A stretch of 64,000 nucleotides of DNA from Streptomyces sp. A012304. Lineage in GTDB: Bacteria > Actinomycetota > Actinomycetes > Streptomycetales > Streptomycetaceae. The stretch lies in the NCBI RefSeq assembly GCF_026008495.1, contig NZ_BQUN01000089.1, positions 1 to 64,000 of the forward strand, read 5' to 3'. Positions 30,459 to 40,226 of this stretch are shown piece by piece. Under the pieces are notes generated by a model. That model searched no databases. It saw only the letters and a program-made list of their open reading frames with translations, and had not been told where the DNA came from. The stretch's first letter is position 1. Every line of letters begins with the position of its first letter. The position numbers and the translations under genes were made by a program.

Positions 30459-31454
30459 TCAGGAGCGGAACTCGTAGGCCGCCACCTCGGCGAGATACCG
30501 CGCCCGCCGCTCCTCGTCGTCCTCCAGGAAGGAGGCGAGGAAGGAGTTGCGGGCGAGCTCCCGCAACCGCTCCTCACCGAGGCCCAGTTCACGGCGTACG
30601 GCGTCGAAGTTGTCGCCGGCGTACCCGCCGAAGTAGGCCGGGTCGTCGGAGTTGACCGTGCACACCAGCCCGGCGTCGAGCATCGCGGGCAGCGGGTGCG
30701 CGGCGAGGGCGTCGACGGCCCGCAGCCGGACGTTGGACAGCGGGCACAGCGTCAGCGGGATCCGCTCCCGCACCAGCCGCTGCACCAGCGCCGGGTCCTC
30801 CACGCACCGCAGCCCGTGGTCGACGCGCTCGACGCCGAGCACGTCCAGGGCCTCGGTGATGTACTCCGGCGGCCCCTCCTCCCCGGCGTGCGCCCCCCGC
30901 CGCAGCCCGAGCGCCGCGGCGGCGGCGTACACCTCGCGGAACTTCACCGGCGGGTGCCCGACCTCGGCCGAGTCCAGCCCGATGCCGGTGATCCGGTCCA
31001 GGTACGGCCGGGCCGCCTCCAGGGTCTCCATGGCCGACTCGGCGGACTCGTCGCGCAGGAAGCACAGGATGAGCCGGGTGGAGACGCCGTGGTTCGCCTC
31101 GCTCGCGCCCAGCGCCCGCCACAGCCCCTCGACGACCGTGCCCATCCCGACCCCCCGGGACAGATGGGCCTGCGGGTCGAAGAAGATCTCCGCGTGCCGC
31201 ACGCCCTGCGCGGCGGCACGGGCCAGGTAGGCGTTGGCGAGGTCCTCGAAGTCCCGCTCGGTCCGCAGGACGGCCATCAGCTCGTAGTACAGGTCCAGGA
31301 AGGACTGGAGGTCCTCGAACCGGTACGCCTCGCGCACCTCGTCCGTGTCCGCGTACGGCAGTTCCACACCGTTGCGGGCGGCCAGCTCGAAGGCCAGCTC
31401 CGGCTCCAGGGTTCCTTCGATGTGCAGGTGCAGTTCAGCTTTGGGGAGGGGCAT
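30459..31454 (-). CDS. Adenosine/adenine deaminase family protein
   Basis: This 331-residue metal-dependent TIM-barrel deaminase has the N-terminal metal motif HLHIEGTLEP, then GAHAGEEG and VDHGLR, and SDDPAYFGG with the catalytic and metal-binding Asp pair. HLHIEG instead of HLHLDG, together with the overall length, points to the adenine-deaminase-like branch (type 6) rather than classical adenosine deaminase. I chose ATG 31454 over the preceding TTG. It is followed downstream by the relic region and is read in the same direction as rnz, 21 bp away. Confidence 0.85.
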   Translation of the reverse strand: MPLPKAELHLHIEGTLEPELAFELAARNGVELPYADTDEVREAYRFEDLQSFLDLYYELMAVLRTERDFEDLANAYLARAAAQGVRHAEIFFDPQAHLSRGVGMGTVVEGLWRALGASEANHGVSTRLILCFLRDESAESAMETLEAARPYLDRITGIGLDSAEVGHPPVKFREVYAAAAALGLRRGAHAGEEGPPEYITEALDVLGVERVDHGLRCVEDPALVQRLVRERIPLTLCPLSNVRLRAVDALAAHPLPAMLDAGLVCTVNSDDPAYFGGYAGDNFDAVRRELGLGEERLRELARNSFLASFLEDDEERRARYLAEVAAYEFRS

Positions 31455-31474
31455 CAAAGCATCGTACGGCCGTT

Positions 31475-32380
31475 TTACCGCCGTTTCGGGACCGGCACTC
31501 GCAGCAGGTCGTGCGCCACGGTCAGCTCCCCCTCGAACCCGGCGGCCCGCGCCTGCCGCTCGAATTCGTCCCGATCGGAATACCTTTGACTGAAGTGGGT
31601 GAGCACGAGGTGCCGCACACCGGCGTCACGGGCCACCGTCGCCGCCTGACCTGCCGTCAGGTGTCCGTGCTCGATGGCGAGTTGGATGTCGTCGTCGAGG
31701 AAGGTGGACTCGATGACGAGCATGTCGCAGCCCTCGGCGAGCGCCTGCGCGCCCTCACACATCCGGGTGTCCATCACGAACGCGAACCGCTGCCCGCGCC
31801 GCACCTCGCTCACGTCCTCCAGGGACACCCCGCCGATCGCGCCCTCCCGCTGGATGCGGCCCACGTCCGGCCCCTTGATGCCGTGCGCGGCGAGCCGCTC
31901 GGGCAGCATGCGGCGGCCGTCCGGCTCGACCAGCCGGTAGCCGTAGGACTCGACCGGGTGGGACAGCTTGCGCGCCTCGAGCGTGTACGAGGCCGTCATG
32001 GCCAGCGGCCCGTCCCCGTCGACCGGCGCCTGGGTGATCCCGACGGTCTCGCGGTAGGCGGTGGCGTACCGCAGCCGGTCGAAGAAACGCTGCCCGGAGC
32101 GCGGGTAGTGGGCGACGACCGGGTGCGGGACCTTGTCGAGGTTGACGCGCTGGATGACCCCGGCGAGTCCCAGGGAGTGGTCGCCGTGGAAGTGCGTGAC
32201 GCAGATCCGGTGCAGGTCGTGGGCGGCGACCCCGGCGCGCAGCATCTGGCGCTGGGTGCCCTCGCCGGGATCGAAGAGGAGACCCTCGCCGTCCCAGCGC
32301 AGCAGGTAGCCGTTGTGGTTGCGGTGCCGGGTGGGAACCTGGCTGGCGGTGCCGAGGACCACCAGTTCACGGACGGACAC
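31475..32380 (-). CDS. rnz: Ribonuclease Z
   Basis: RNase Z trims the 3' trailer from tRNA precursors. This 301-residue metallo-beta-lactamase-fold protein has the zinc motif [11 protein letters not shown], the later Asp in FVMDTRMC and the final His of [10 protein letters not shown]. The exosite region lies around residues 150-185. GTG 32380 is the start, 6 bp after the HIT-gene stop, so the two are probably co-transcribed. Confidence 0.94.
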   Translation of the reverse strand: MSVRELVVLGTASQVPTRHRNHNGYLLRWDGEGLLFDPGEGTQRQMLRAGVAAHDLHRICVTHFHGDHSLGLAGVIQRVNLDKVPHPVVAHYPRSGQRFFDRLRYATAYRETVGITQAPVDGDGPLAMTASYTLEARKLSHPVESYGYRLVEPDGRRMLPERLAAHGIKGPDVGRIQREGAIGGVSLEDVSEVRRGQRFAFVMDTRMCEGAQALAEGCDMLVIESTFLDDDIQLAIEHGHLTAGQAATVARDAGVRHLVLTHFSQRYSDRDEFERQARAAGFEGELTVAHDLLRVPVPKRR

Positions 32381-32386
32381 GGCGAA

Positions 32387-32740
32387 TCACCCGGGGGGCC
32401 AGGTCAGGCCGCGCCCGCCGAGGACGTGCGCGTGGGCGTGCCAGACGGTCTGACCCGCGCCGCTGCCGGTGTTGAAGACGATCCGGTAGCTCTCCAGCTT
32501 CTCCTCCTCGGCGACCGCCCGCGTCTCGCGCAGCACGTCCGCGGCGAGCTGCGGCGCCTCGGTGGCGAGGGCGGCGGCGTCCACGTGGTGCGCCTTGGGG
32601 ATCACCAGGACGTGGGTGGGCGCCTGGGGGTTGATGTCGCGGAAGGCGACGGTCGTCTCGGTCTCCCGCACGATGGTCGCGGGCACATGGCCCGCGACGA
32701 TCTTGCAGAACAGACAGTCGTCCTGCGGCTCCCCTGCCAT
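32387..32740 (-). CDS. HIT-family hydrolase (HINT type)
   Basis: This 117-residue protein has the histidine triad as HAHAHV near the C-terminus and the N-terminal CLFCKIVAG pattern common to HINT proteins. It hydrolyses nucleoside phosphoramidates or similar AMP conjugates. One histidine-triad position differs from the commonest HVHxH (A for V), a conservative change. It lies directly upstream of rnz on the same strand. Confidence 0.93.
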   Translation of the reverse strand: MAGEPQDDCLFCKIVAGHVPATIVRETETTVAFRDINPQAPTHVLVIPKAHHVDAAALATEAPQLAADVLRETRAVAEEEKLESYRIVFNTGSGAGQTVWHAHAHVLGGRGLTWPPG

Positions 32741-32819
32741 ACGGATGCCTCCTCACGCCTTGTCGATCAGTACGGTGGGCATGCTATCGCCGCCACGTTC
32801 GCCGCCGCGGGCAGTAATG

Positions 32820-32850
32820 CCACCCGTGCCGCCCGGGGCGGCACGGGTGG
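32820..32850 (-). terminator. Strong hairpin after the Tricorn-type protease gene
   Basis: CCACCCGTGCCGCC pairs perfectly with GGCGGCACGGGTGG around a 3-nt loop. It begins 45 bp after the protease stop and lies before the HIT gene, so it probably ends the protease transcript. Confidence 0.75.
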
Positions 32851-32894
32851 GCGCGACGACACCCGGCTGCGCACCCCCGGTACCGGCCGGACGG

Positions 32895-35800
32895 CTACGG
32901 CAGAGCGGGCGGCACCTTCGCCGGCGTCTCCTCCAGAGCGGCCAGCGCCAGCCTCACCGCCTCGTCCAGCTGCACGTCCCGCCCGTCGGCGTGATCCTGC
33001 GGCCGGGCGACGACCTCCACATCGGGATCCACGCCGTGGTTCTCCACCCCCCACTCGTAGCCCTCCAGCCAGATCGCGTACTTGGGCTGCGTGATCAGCG
33101 TCCCGTCGACCAGCCGGTACCGGCTGTCGATGCCGACCGTCCCGCCCCACGTGCGGGTACCGACCACCGGCCCGATCCCCAGCGCCTTGATCGCCGCGTT
33201 GACGATGTCCCCGTCGGACCCGGAGAACTCGTTGGCGACGGCGACGACGGGCCCCCGGGGCGCGTCCATCGGGTAGCTGAACGGCCGGGTCCCCCGCGGC
33301 ACGTCCCAGCCGACGATCCGCCGCGCGAGCTTCTCGACGACCAGCTGCGAGGTGTGCCCGCCCCGGTTCTCCCGGACGTCCACGACGAGCCCCTCGCGGG
33401 CCACCTCCACCCGCAGGTCGCGGTGGATCTGCGCCCAGCCCGGCGCCTGCATGTCCGGCACGTGCAAATAGCCGAGCCGTCCGCCGGACACCTGGTGGAC
33501 ATAGGCCCGCCGGTCGGCGACCCAGGCGTGGTAGCGCAGCGCCTCCTCGTCGGCGACGGGCACGACGACGGCGTGCCGCGGCTCGCCCCCGCCGGACGGC
33601 GAGACGGTCAGCTCCACGGCCTTGCCCGCCGTGCCGACCAGCAGCGGGCCGGGTCCGACGACCGGGTCCACGGGGTGGCCGGCGACGGCGACGATCGCGT
33701 CCCCGGCGCGCACCGCGACACCGGGGGCGGCGAGCGGGGAACGGGCGTCGGGGTCGGAGGTCTCCGGCGGCAGGACGCGGTCGATGCGCCAGGTGCCGTC
33801 CTCGTGACGGGAGATGTCGGCGCCGAGCAGGCCCTGGCGGGGGCCGTTGCCGTAGCCGCCACCGGGGATGACGTAGGCGTGCGAGGTGCCGAGCTCGCCG
33901 TGCACCTCCCACAGCAGGTCGACCAGGTCGTCGTGGGTCGCGACCCGCTCCAGGACCGGGCGGTAGCGGTCGAGGACGCCGTCCCAGTCGACGCCGCCGA
34001 GGTCGGCGCGCCAGAAGTTGTCCCGCATGATGCGGCCGGTCTCGTCGTACATCTGCCGCCATTCGGCGGCCGGGTCGACGATCTGCCGGACCCGGCCGAG
34101 GTCGACGGTGATGTTGGTGTCGCTGTCCTCGTCGCCGGAGGCGCGCCGGTCGCTGGGCACGACCTTGAGCTTGCCGTCGGTCCACAGCAGCAGCCGTTTG
34201 CCGTCGCCGCTGACGTCGAATCCGTCGACGTCGACGGCGAGGTGTTCCAGGCGGTGCTGGGCGAGGTCGTAGCGCTCCAGCTCGGTGTGCGGGTCGGGGT
34301 CCTCGGGGGTGGCGCGGGAGGCGCCGAGGACTCCGCGCACCGGGTGGCGCAGCCACAGCACGCCGTCCTTCGCGGCGCACAGCCCGGAGTAGCGGCCGGC
34401 CTCGACGGGGAAGGGCACTATCCGGTCGGCGAGGCCCTCCAGGTCGATCCGGGTGGCCGGGGCGCCCTCGCTGTCGGGGGTCTCGTCCTTCTCGGGCGCG
34501 TCGGAGGGCCGGCCGTGCCGCTGCGGCCCGAAGGGCGAGGGGGTGGTGGCGGCCAGGGTGATCAGGTGCGGGCGGGCGCCCTCGACGAAGGAGAGGTCGA
34601 AGGCGTGCTGGTCGTAGACCGGGTCGAAGGCGCGCGTGGACAGGAACGCCAGGTGCTTGCCGTCGAGGGTGAACGCGGGCGCGTAGTCGTGGAAGCGCAG
34701 CGGGGTGGCCTCGGTGACGGACAGGTCGGTGACGTTGGCGAGCCTGAGCTGGCTGAGCGGGCGGGGGCCGGGATGGGACCAGGCCAGCCAGCCGGAGTCG
34801 GGCGAGAAGACGAGGTCGCCGACGTCGCCGTCCTCGCTGCGGTCGACCTCGCGGACCTCGCCGGTCTCCCGTTCGACGAGCAGCAGCCGCCCGTCGTGCG
34901 CGGCGACGGCGGCCCGGCTGCCGTCGGGGGCCATGGCCAGCTCCAGGACGCGGCCGAGGCGTCCGGCGGCGAGGCGGCGCGGGGTGGTGCCGGGGGCGAG
35001 GCCGGTGGCGGGGGCGAACTCCAGGGCGTCCTCGCCCTCGGCGTCCGTCACCCACACCACCCACTCCTCGCCGTCCGTGCGGAAGGTGCGCGGCAGCCGG
35101 GCGCGGACGCCGGGTTCGGCGGCGAGCGCGCGGGCGGGGCCGGAGCGGTGGGTGACCCAGTGGACGGCGCCGCGCACCTCGACGGCGCTGCCGCGCGCGG
35201 TGTGGTCGGGGGTGGCGGAGCCCAGCCAGCGGGCGGCGGCCACGGGGCGGGGGCGGCGGTCGACGCGCTGCCCGCCGAGCCGGATGTCGAGCCGGCGCGG
35301 CTCGGTGCCGTCCAGGTCGTCCAGCAGCCACAGTTCACCGGCCGAGGCGTAGACGACCCGGGTGCCGTCCCCGGCCGCGTGCCGGGCGTAGAAGCCGTCG
35401 AGCGGGGTGTGGCGGCGCAGGTCGGAGCCGTCGGCGAGGGAGGAGTAGAGCGCGCCGGTGCCCTCGTGGTCGGAGAGGAAGGCGATCCGGTCCCCGGCCC
35501 ACACCGGGTACTCGAGGTTGCCGTCGAGTTCCTCGTGCAGCCGGACGAACTCCCCGGTGCCGTCCCGGTCGATCCACAGCTTGCCCGCCGTGCCGCCCCG
35601 GTAGCGCTTCCAGTGGGCGGCCTCGCGGCCCATCGTCGCGGACAGCAGCACGGTGTGCGGGCCGTACGCCACGTTCCCGACGGGCCCGTAGGGCAGGGTG
35701 GTGGCCGGTCCGCCGTCGACCGGGACGGCGCGGGCCCAACTGCGGCGCAGGGTGGCCTGGTCGTGGGTGCTCAGGGCGAGGACCCGGCCGTCCGGTGTCC

Positions 35801-36095
35801 AGCCGCGCACCCGGGTCTGCCAACTGCCCCAGTGGGTCAGCCGGGTGGCGGGGCCGCCGTCGACGGGCGCGATGTGCACCTCGGGGGCGCCGTCGCGGGT
35901 GGAGGTCCAGGCGACGGTGGTGCCGTCGGGCGAGACGCGGGGCAGGGTGACCGGCATGTTGTCGGCGCTGACCCGCCAGGCGCGGCCGCCGTCGAGAGGC
36001 GCGAGCCAGACGTCGTCCTCGGCGGTGAAGGTCACCAACTCGCCGTGCAGATGGGGGAATCGGAGGTATGCGGCAGACGTCGCGGACTGTGTCAC
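32895..36095 (-). CDS. Tricorn-type S41 protease
   Basis: This 1066-residue protein follows the Tricorn layout. The N-terminal half (to about residue 660) is a chain of beta-propeller blades with many PD40-like turns (RVSPDGTTVAWTSTRDG). A helical C1 region follows (MYDETGRIMRDNFWRADLGG), then a PDZ domain (about 755-855) and a C-terminal S41 tail-specific protease domain. The nucleophile serine is expected in EFSGSDGD. Tricorn degrades short peptides released by the proteasome, and streptomycetes carry proteasomes. No signal peptide is seen, so it is cytoplasmic. Start GTG 36095. Confidence 0.9.
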   Translation of the reverse strand: MTQSATSAAYLRFPHLHGELVTFTAEDDVWLAPLDGGRAWRVSADNMPVTLPRVSPDGTTVAWTSTRDGAPEVHIAPVDGGPATRLTHWGSWQTRVRGWTPDGRVLALSTHDQATLRRSWARAVPVDGGPATTLPYGPVGNVAYGPHTVLLSATMGREAAHWKRYRGGTAGKLWIDRDGTGEFVRLHEELDGNLEYPVWAGDRIAFLSDHEGTGALYSSLADGSDLRRHTPLDGFYARHAAGDGTRVVYASAGELWLLDDLDGTEPRRLDIRLGGQRVDRRPRPVAAARWLGSATPDHTARGSAVEVRGAVHWVTHRSGPARALAAEPGVRARLPRTFRTDGEEWVVWVTDAEGEDALEFAPATGLAPGTTPRRLAAGRLGRVLELAMAPDGSRAAVAAHDGRLLLVERETGEVREVDRSEDGDVGDLVFSPDSGWLAWSHPGPRPLSQLRLANVTDLSVTEATPLRFHDYAPAFTLDGKHLAFLSTRAFDPVYDQHAFDLSFVEGARPHLITLAATTPSPFGPQRHGRPSDAPEKDETPDSEGAPATRIDLEGLADRIVPFPVEAGRYSGLCAAKDGVLWLRHPVRGVLGASRATPEDPDPHTELERYDLAQHRLEHLAVDVDGFDVSGDGKRLLLWTDGKLKVVPSDRRASGDEDSDTNITVDLGRVRQIVDPAAEWRQMYDETGRIMRDNFWRADLGGVDWDGVLDRYRPVLERVATHDDLVDLLWEVHGELGTSHAYVIPGGGYGNGPRQGLLGADISRHEDGTWRIDRVLPPETSDPDARSPLAAPGVAVRAGDAIVAVAGHPVDPVVGPGPLLVGTAGKAVELTVSPSGGGEPRHAVVVPVADEEALRYHAWVADRRAYVHQVSGGRLGYLHVPDMQAPGWAQIHRDLRVEVAREGLVVDVRENRGGHTSQLVVEKLARRIVGWDVPRGTRPFSYPMDAPRGPVVAVANEFSGSDGDIVNAAIKALGIGPVVGTRTWGGTVGIDSRYRLVDGTLITQPKYAIWLEGYEWGVENHGVDPDVEVVARPQDHADGRDVQLDEAVRLALAALEETPAKVPPALP

Positions 36096-36168
36096 CCGAT
36101 CACTCTAGGCAAGGGCCGCGCCCCTGGGCAGGGGTTTGACCGGTTCCGCGGTCCCGGTGGTGCGGTGC

Positions 36169-36705
36169 TCACTTGCCGTCGGCGGACCCGCAGTCCGAGT
36201 CGTGGCTCGCGCACCGGACGGTCTCGGTCACCGTCACCGTCACGGTGACCGTGGGCCGCCCCGGCTCGGCCGGCCGCCCCGATCCGGGCGGCTGGACGGG
36301 CGAGGGCGTCGCGGACGCGCAGTCGCCGAGGCCGCTGACCCGGAACAGCTGCTTCTTCCCCACGTCCGCCCTGAGGTCGCCGCGCACACAGGAGCCGTCG
36401 ACCGCGCGCGTGACCTGGCCGGCGACGGTGATGTCCCGTCCGTCACCGGTCTCGCCCTCGCAGTCGACGGAGGCCACGGTCTGCTCCTCGGCCGAGGAAC
36501 CGTCGTCGCCGTAGTCGGCCGTGCAGGTCAGCCACTGCACGTCCACGTCTCGGCGTTCGATCTCCGCCGTCGCCGTCTCGTCGGTGGTGTACGCGACGGC
36601 GGCGGCACTCACCCCGCCCGGCTCGCACGCCACGACCCCGCCGACGGCCAGGGCGACGAGCCCCGCCGCGAGCGCCCCGACCCGAATGCGTCTCAACGCC
36701 GCCAT
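36169..36705 (-). CDS. Putative lipoprotein, unknown function
   Basis: This protein has 178 residues from ATG 36705. A basic N-terminus, hydrophobic stretch and lipobox-like VVAC near residues 28-31 suggest lipidation and surface location. The mature part has several cysteines and resembles small DUF4333-type beta domains, though weakly. The C-terminus is Pro-rich and then carries a TVTVTVTVTETV run, encoded by a CACCGT repeat at 36229-36250. The longer open frame to 37014 is antisense to the next gene. Confidence 0.6.
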   Translation of the reverse strand: MAALRRIRVGALAAGLVALAVGGVVACEPGGVSAAAVAYTTDETATAEIERRDVDVQWLTCTADYGDDGSSAEEQTVASVDCEGETGDGRDITVAGQVTRAVDGSCVRGDLRADVGKKQLFRVSGLGDCASATPSPVQPPGSGRPAEPGRPTVTVTVTVTETVRCASHDSDCGSADGK

Positions 36706-36783
36706 GCACGGCAGCGTGCCACCGCCCGGGCGGCCGCGGTAGGGCACATACCGCCATCCGCCGCCGCCCTCTACCGTGAACCC

Positions 36784-37140
36784 ATGCGCAACCGCCGCCG
36801 CCCGAGGAAGCTCACCGTCGACGCGACCACCACCTACTGGTGGACGGTCCGTCACCACCACACGGACGGAACGGACTGCCGGGAGGTCCTCACCCTGCGA
36901 CGGGACGACGTGCGCACCCGGATCGTGTTCCGGGACGGCCCGGGACGGGCCCTCGCGGGCGGCACCCTCCACACCGGCGGCGTCGTCAGCGGCGACCACT
37001 ATCTGAACCTGCACGAGCCCGGCACGGTCCGCGCCCTCGTCGACGAGGCCCTGCGGCGCGGTCCGCTCCCGCCCGGCGGCGAGCTGGACGGCTGGGAACT
37101 GCTCCCCGCCGCCGCCGTCAGCAGGCGGCGAAGTCGGTGA
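36784..37140 (+). CDS. Hypothetical protein, 118 aa
   Basis: ATG 36784 opens a 118-residue protein with a basic N-terminus (MRNRRRPRKLTVDATTTYWW). It has alternating beta-like segments (HHTDGTDCREVLTLRRDDVRTRIVF) and the helical TVRALVDEALRRG near the C-terminus. There is no membrane segment or signal peptide. I do not recognise the family. It is divergent from the lipoprotein gene with a 78-bp spacer and converges on rsmE. The codon pattern is typical of the window, so it is probably real. Confidence 0.6.
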   Translation: MRNRRRPRKLTVDATTTYWWTVRHHHTDGTDCREVLTLRRDDVRTRIVFRDGPGRALAGGTLHTGGVVSGDHYLNLHEPGTVRALVDEALRRGPLPPGGELDGWELLPAAAVSRRRSR

Positions 37141-37192
37141 CCGGCGGCCGCGGCCGGCCGCGTCCCACGGCGCCCTCGGGCAGCCCGGGGCG

Positions 37193-37939
37193 TCAGGACC
37201 AGCGGCCGGTCCTGCCCAGGATCAGGGCGGCGGCCGCCGTCCCGGCGGTGGAGGTGCGCAGGACACTGCGCCCGAGGCGGTAGGCCTTCGCGCCCGCCTC
37301 CTCGAAGAGCGCCAGTTCCTCGGGGGACACGCCGCCCTCGGGCCCGACGACGAGCACGATGTCGCCCTCGGCGGGCAGCGGGGCGGTGGCCAGGGGCTCA
37401 CTGCCGTAGTCGCGGTCCTCGTGGAGCACGGCGGCGAAGTCGGCCCGCGCGAGAAGCTCCGCGACCTGCCGTGTGGTGGCCGCGTCGGCGACCTCCGGGA
37501 AGCGGACCCGGCGGGACTGCTTGCCGGCCTCGCGGGCGGTGGCCCGCCACTTGGCGAGCGCCTTCAGCCCGCGCTCGCCCTTCCACTGCGTGACGCAGCG
37601 GGAGGCGGCCCACGGCACGATCGCGTCGACGCCGGTCTCGGTCATCGTCTCCACGGCCAGCTCACCCCGGTCGCCCTTGGGCAGCGCCTGCACGACGGTG
37701 ATCCGGGGCGACTCGGCGGGCTCCTCCACGACGTCCTTCAGGGCGACGACCAGCCGGTCCTTGCCCTCGGCGGCGACCACCTCGCCCTGCGCCCAGCGGC
37801 CGGCCCCGTCGGTGAGGACGACCGCCTCACCGGGCCGCAGCCGCTTCACGGAGACCGCGTGCCGCCCTTCGGGACCGTCCAGCACGAACTCCGAGCGGCC
37901 GGCCGGGAGTTCCCCGACGACGAACACCGGAGCCGTCAT
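37193..37939 (-). CDS. rsmE: 16S rRNA m3U1498 methyltransferase
   Basis: This 248-residue SPOUT-class enzyme has an N-terminal PUA-like domain and a C-terminal knot with VVGPEGGVSPEELALFEEAG and the final LRTSTAGTAAAALI, the SAM-binding signature. It methylates N3 of U1498 in the decoding region of 16S rRNA. Start ATG 37939 overlaps the stop of the nitronate-monooxygenase-like gene as ATGA. Confidence 0.95.
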   Translation of the reverse strand: MTAPVFVVGELPAGRSEFVLDGPEGRHAVSVKRLRPGEAVVLTDGAGRWAQGEVVAAEGKDRLVVALKDVVEEPAESPRITVVQALPKGDRGELAVETMTETGVDAIVPWAASRCVTQWKGERGLKALAKWRATAREAGKQSRRVRFPEVADAATTRQVAELLARADFAAVLHEDRDYGSEPLATAPLPAEGDIVLVVGPEGGVSPEELALFEEAGAKAYRLGRSVLRTSTAGTAAAALILGRTGRWS

Positions 37940-39012
37940 CGGCCCTCACCCCGTTCCCCCGGCGCGGTGCGCGCCGCGTCGAGTTCGGCCAGCAGGACCT
38001 CCACCAGCTGCCCGGCGGGCAGGTCCCGGGCCATCCGGTGCCCCTGCCCCGCCCACAGCGCCATGCCCTGCGCGTCGCCCGCCTTCGCGGCCGCCTTGCG
38101 CAGCGGCGAGGTGAGGTGGTGGACCTCCGGGTAGGCGGCCGGCGCGTACGGGCCGTGCTCCCGCAGGAAACGGTTGACCAGGCCGCGGGCCGGGCGGCCG
38201 GAGAAGGCCCGGGTCAGCTCGGTGCGCACGAAGAGCGGGTCGGTCAGCGCCTGCTTGTGCACGGCCGCCGCACCGGACTCCGGCGTCGCCAGGAAGGCCG
38301 TGCCCAGCTGGGCCGCGTCGGCGCCCGCCGCGAGGACCGCGGCGATCTGGCTGCCGCGCATGATGCCGCCGGCGGCCACCAGCGGCAGGCTCACCGCCTC
38401 GCGGACCTGCGCGACCAGCGACAGCAGGCCGATGCCCGAGCCGTCGTTCTCCTGGATGTCACGGTGGGTGCCCTGGTGGCCGCCGGCCTCCACGCCCTGC
38501 ACGATCACCGCGTCCGCGCCGGCCCGCTCCACGGCGACGGCCTCGTCGACGGTGGTCGCGGTGACCAGCGTGAACGTTCCGGCGCGGCGCAGCGACTCCA
38601 GGGCCTGGGCGGTGGGCACGCCGAAGTGGAACGACACCACCGGCACCGGGTTGTCCAGCAGCACCGCGAGCTTGGCGTCGTAGCCGTCGTCCCGGCCGCT
38701 GTCCGGGTCGCCCAACTCCGTCTCGTACCAGGCGGCCTCACCGGCCAGCTGGTGGGCGTACACCTCGACGGCGCCGGTCTCGGCCGACTCCGGCTGCGGC
38801 ATGAAGAGGTTCACGCCGAAGGGGCGGGTGGTGAGCCCCCGCAGCTGCTTGATCTCCTGGTACATGCCGTCGGCGGTCTTGTAGCCGGCGGCAAGGAACC
38901 CGAGCCCGCCGGCCTCGGACACGGCGGCGGCGAGCTCCGGCACGGAGACGCCGCCCGCCATGGGGGCCTGCACGATCGGATGGGGGAAGAGATCGGTCAG
39001 CGCGGAGGACAT
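37936..39012 (-). CDS. Nitronate monooxygenase-like FMN protein
   Basis: This 358-residue TIM-barrel flavoprotein of the NMO/2-nitropropane dioxygenase family has IVQAPMAGG at the N-terminus, GVEAGGHQGTH, and LVAAGGIMRG with ADAAQLGTAF for FMN-phosphate binding. Family members oxidise alkyl nitronates, but an enoyl reductase-like role is possible. It is the promoter-proximal gene of the pair with rsmE. It is 78 bp downstream of dnaJ on the same strand. Confidence 0.88.
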   Translation of the reverse strand: MSSALTDLFPHPIVQAPMAGGVSVPELAAAVSEAGGLGFLAAGYKTADGMYQEIKQLRGLTTRPFGVNLFMPQPESAETGAVEVYAHQLAGEAAWYETELGDPDSGRDDGYDAKLAVLLDNPVPVVSFHFGVPTAQALESLRRAGTFTLVTATTVDEAVAVERAGADAVIVQGVEAGGHQGTHRDIQENDGSGIGLLSLVAQVREAVSLPLVAAGGIMRGSQIAAVLAAGADAAQLGTAFLATPESGAAAVHKQALTDPLFVRTELTRAFSGRPARGLVNRFLREHGPYAPAAYPEVHHLTSPLRKAAAKAGDAQGMALWAGQGHRMARDLPAGQLVEVLLAELDAARTAPGERGEGR

Positions 39013-39089
39013 GACGGCATGTTGTCACGTCCTCCGAACAAGTCCGAATCGGGCTGTCCCCTTGGCATGTGCCGGATGACGCCGACCCG

Positions 39090-40226
39090 TCACCGCCCGT
39101 TGAACGCGTCCTTCAACCGCGAGAACAACCCCTGCTGCCCCGGCTGGAACTGGCCCTGTGGCCGCTCCTCGCCCCGCAGCTTCGCCAGTTCCCGCAGCAG
39201 CCGCTCCTGCTCGGGGTCGAGCTTCGTCGGCGTCTGGACCTCGACGTGCACGATGAGGTCGCCGCGTCCGCCGCCCCGCAGGTGCGTGACACCGCGCCCG
39301 TGCAGCGGGATCGACTGGCCGGACTGGGTGCCGGGCCGGATGTCGACCTCCTCCAGGCCGTCCAGCGTCTCCAGCGGCACCTTTGTGCCGAGGGCCGCCG
39401 CGGTCATCGGGATGGTGACCGTGCAGTGCAGGTCGTCGCCGCGCCGCTGGAACATCGGGTGCGGCAGCTCGTGGATCTCGACGTACAGGTCACCGGCGGG
39501 ACCACCACCGGGGCCGACCTCGCCCTCGCCGGCGAGCTGGATGCGGGTGCCGTTGTCGACACCGGCCGGGATCTTGACCGTCAGCGTCCGCCGGGAGCGG
39601 ATACGGCCGTCGCCCGCGCACTCCGGGCACGGGGTCGGCACGATCGTGCCGAAGCCCTGGCACTGGGGGCAGGGCCGGGAGGTCATGACCTGACCGAGGA
39701 AGGACCGGGTCACCTGCGACACCTCGCCGCGGCCGCGGCACATGTCACACGTCTGCGCGCTGGTCCCCGGCGCGGCGCCCTCGCCGTTGCAGGTGGAGCA
39801 GACGACCGCGGTGTCGACCTGGATGTCCTTGGTCGTGCCGAACGCCGCCTCCTCGAGGTCGACCTCCAGCCGGATCATCGCGTCCTGGCCCCGACGGGTG
39901 CGCGAGCGCGGCCCGCGCTGGGACGCCGTGCCGAAGAAGGCGTCCATGATGTCGGAGAAGTTGCCGAAGCCGCCGGCCCCGAAACCGCCCGCGCCGGCGC
40001 CGCCGGACTGCGAGAGCGGGTCGCCGCCGAGGTCGTAGACCTGCTTCTTCTGCGGGTCCGACAGCACCTCGTAAGCGGCGTTGATCTCCTTGAACCGCTC
40101 CTGGGTCTTCGGATCGGGGTTGACGTCCGGGTGCAGCTCGCGGGCGAGCCGCCGGAAGGCCTTCTTGATCTCTTCCTGCGACGCGTCGCGGCGCACGCCG
40201 AGAACGGCGTAGTAGTCCGTGGCCAC
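39090..40226 (-). CDS. dnaJ: Chaperone DnaJ (DnaJ2)
   Basis: This 378-residue type I J-protein has the J domain at 1-70 with HPD in RELHPDVN, a Gly/Phe-rich linker ([16 protein letters not shown]) and four CxxCxGxG zinc repeats at about 140-205. The C-terminal client-binding domains follow. It stimulates DnaK ATPase. Start GTG 40226 follows the hrcA stop with no gap. Grouped with hrcA under CIRCE, it is heat-inducible. Confidence 0.96.
   Translation of the reverse strand: MATDYYAVLGVRRDASQEEIKKAFRRLARELHPDVNPDPKTQERFKEINAAYEVLSDPQKKQVYDLGGDPLSQSGGAGAGGFGAGGFGNFSDIMDAFFGTASQRGPRSRTRRGQDAMIRLEVDLEEAAFGTTKDIQVDTAVVCSTCNGEGAAPGTSAQTCDMCRGRGEVSQVTRSFLGQVMTSRPCPQCQGFGTIVPTPCPECAGDGRIRSRRTLTVKIPAGVDNGTRIQLAGEGEVGPGGGPAGDLYVEIHELPHPMFQRRGDDLHCTVTIPMTAAALGTKVPLETLDGLEEVDIRPGTQSGQSIPLHGRGVTHLRGGGRGDLIVHVEVQTPTKLDPEQERLLRELAKLRGEERPQGQFQPGQQGLFSRLKDAFNGR

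Noticed and set aside
32562-36248. Open frame of 1228 codons on the plus strand
   Set aside because: It is the shadow of the Tricorn-type protease; the composition is repetitive Gly/Val/Asp and no start site fits.
36706-37014. Longer start for the lipoprotein gene
   Set aside because: It would overlap the divergent gene at 36784 and put about 100 non-signal residues before the lipobox.
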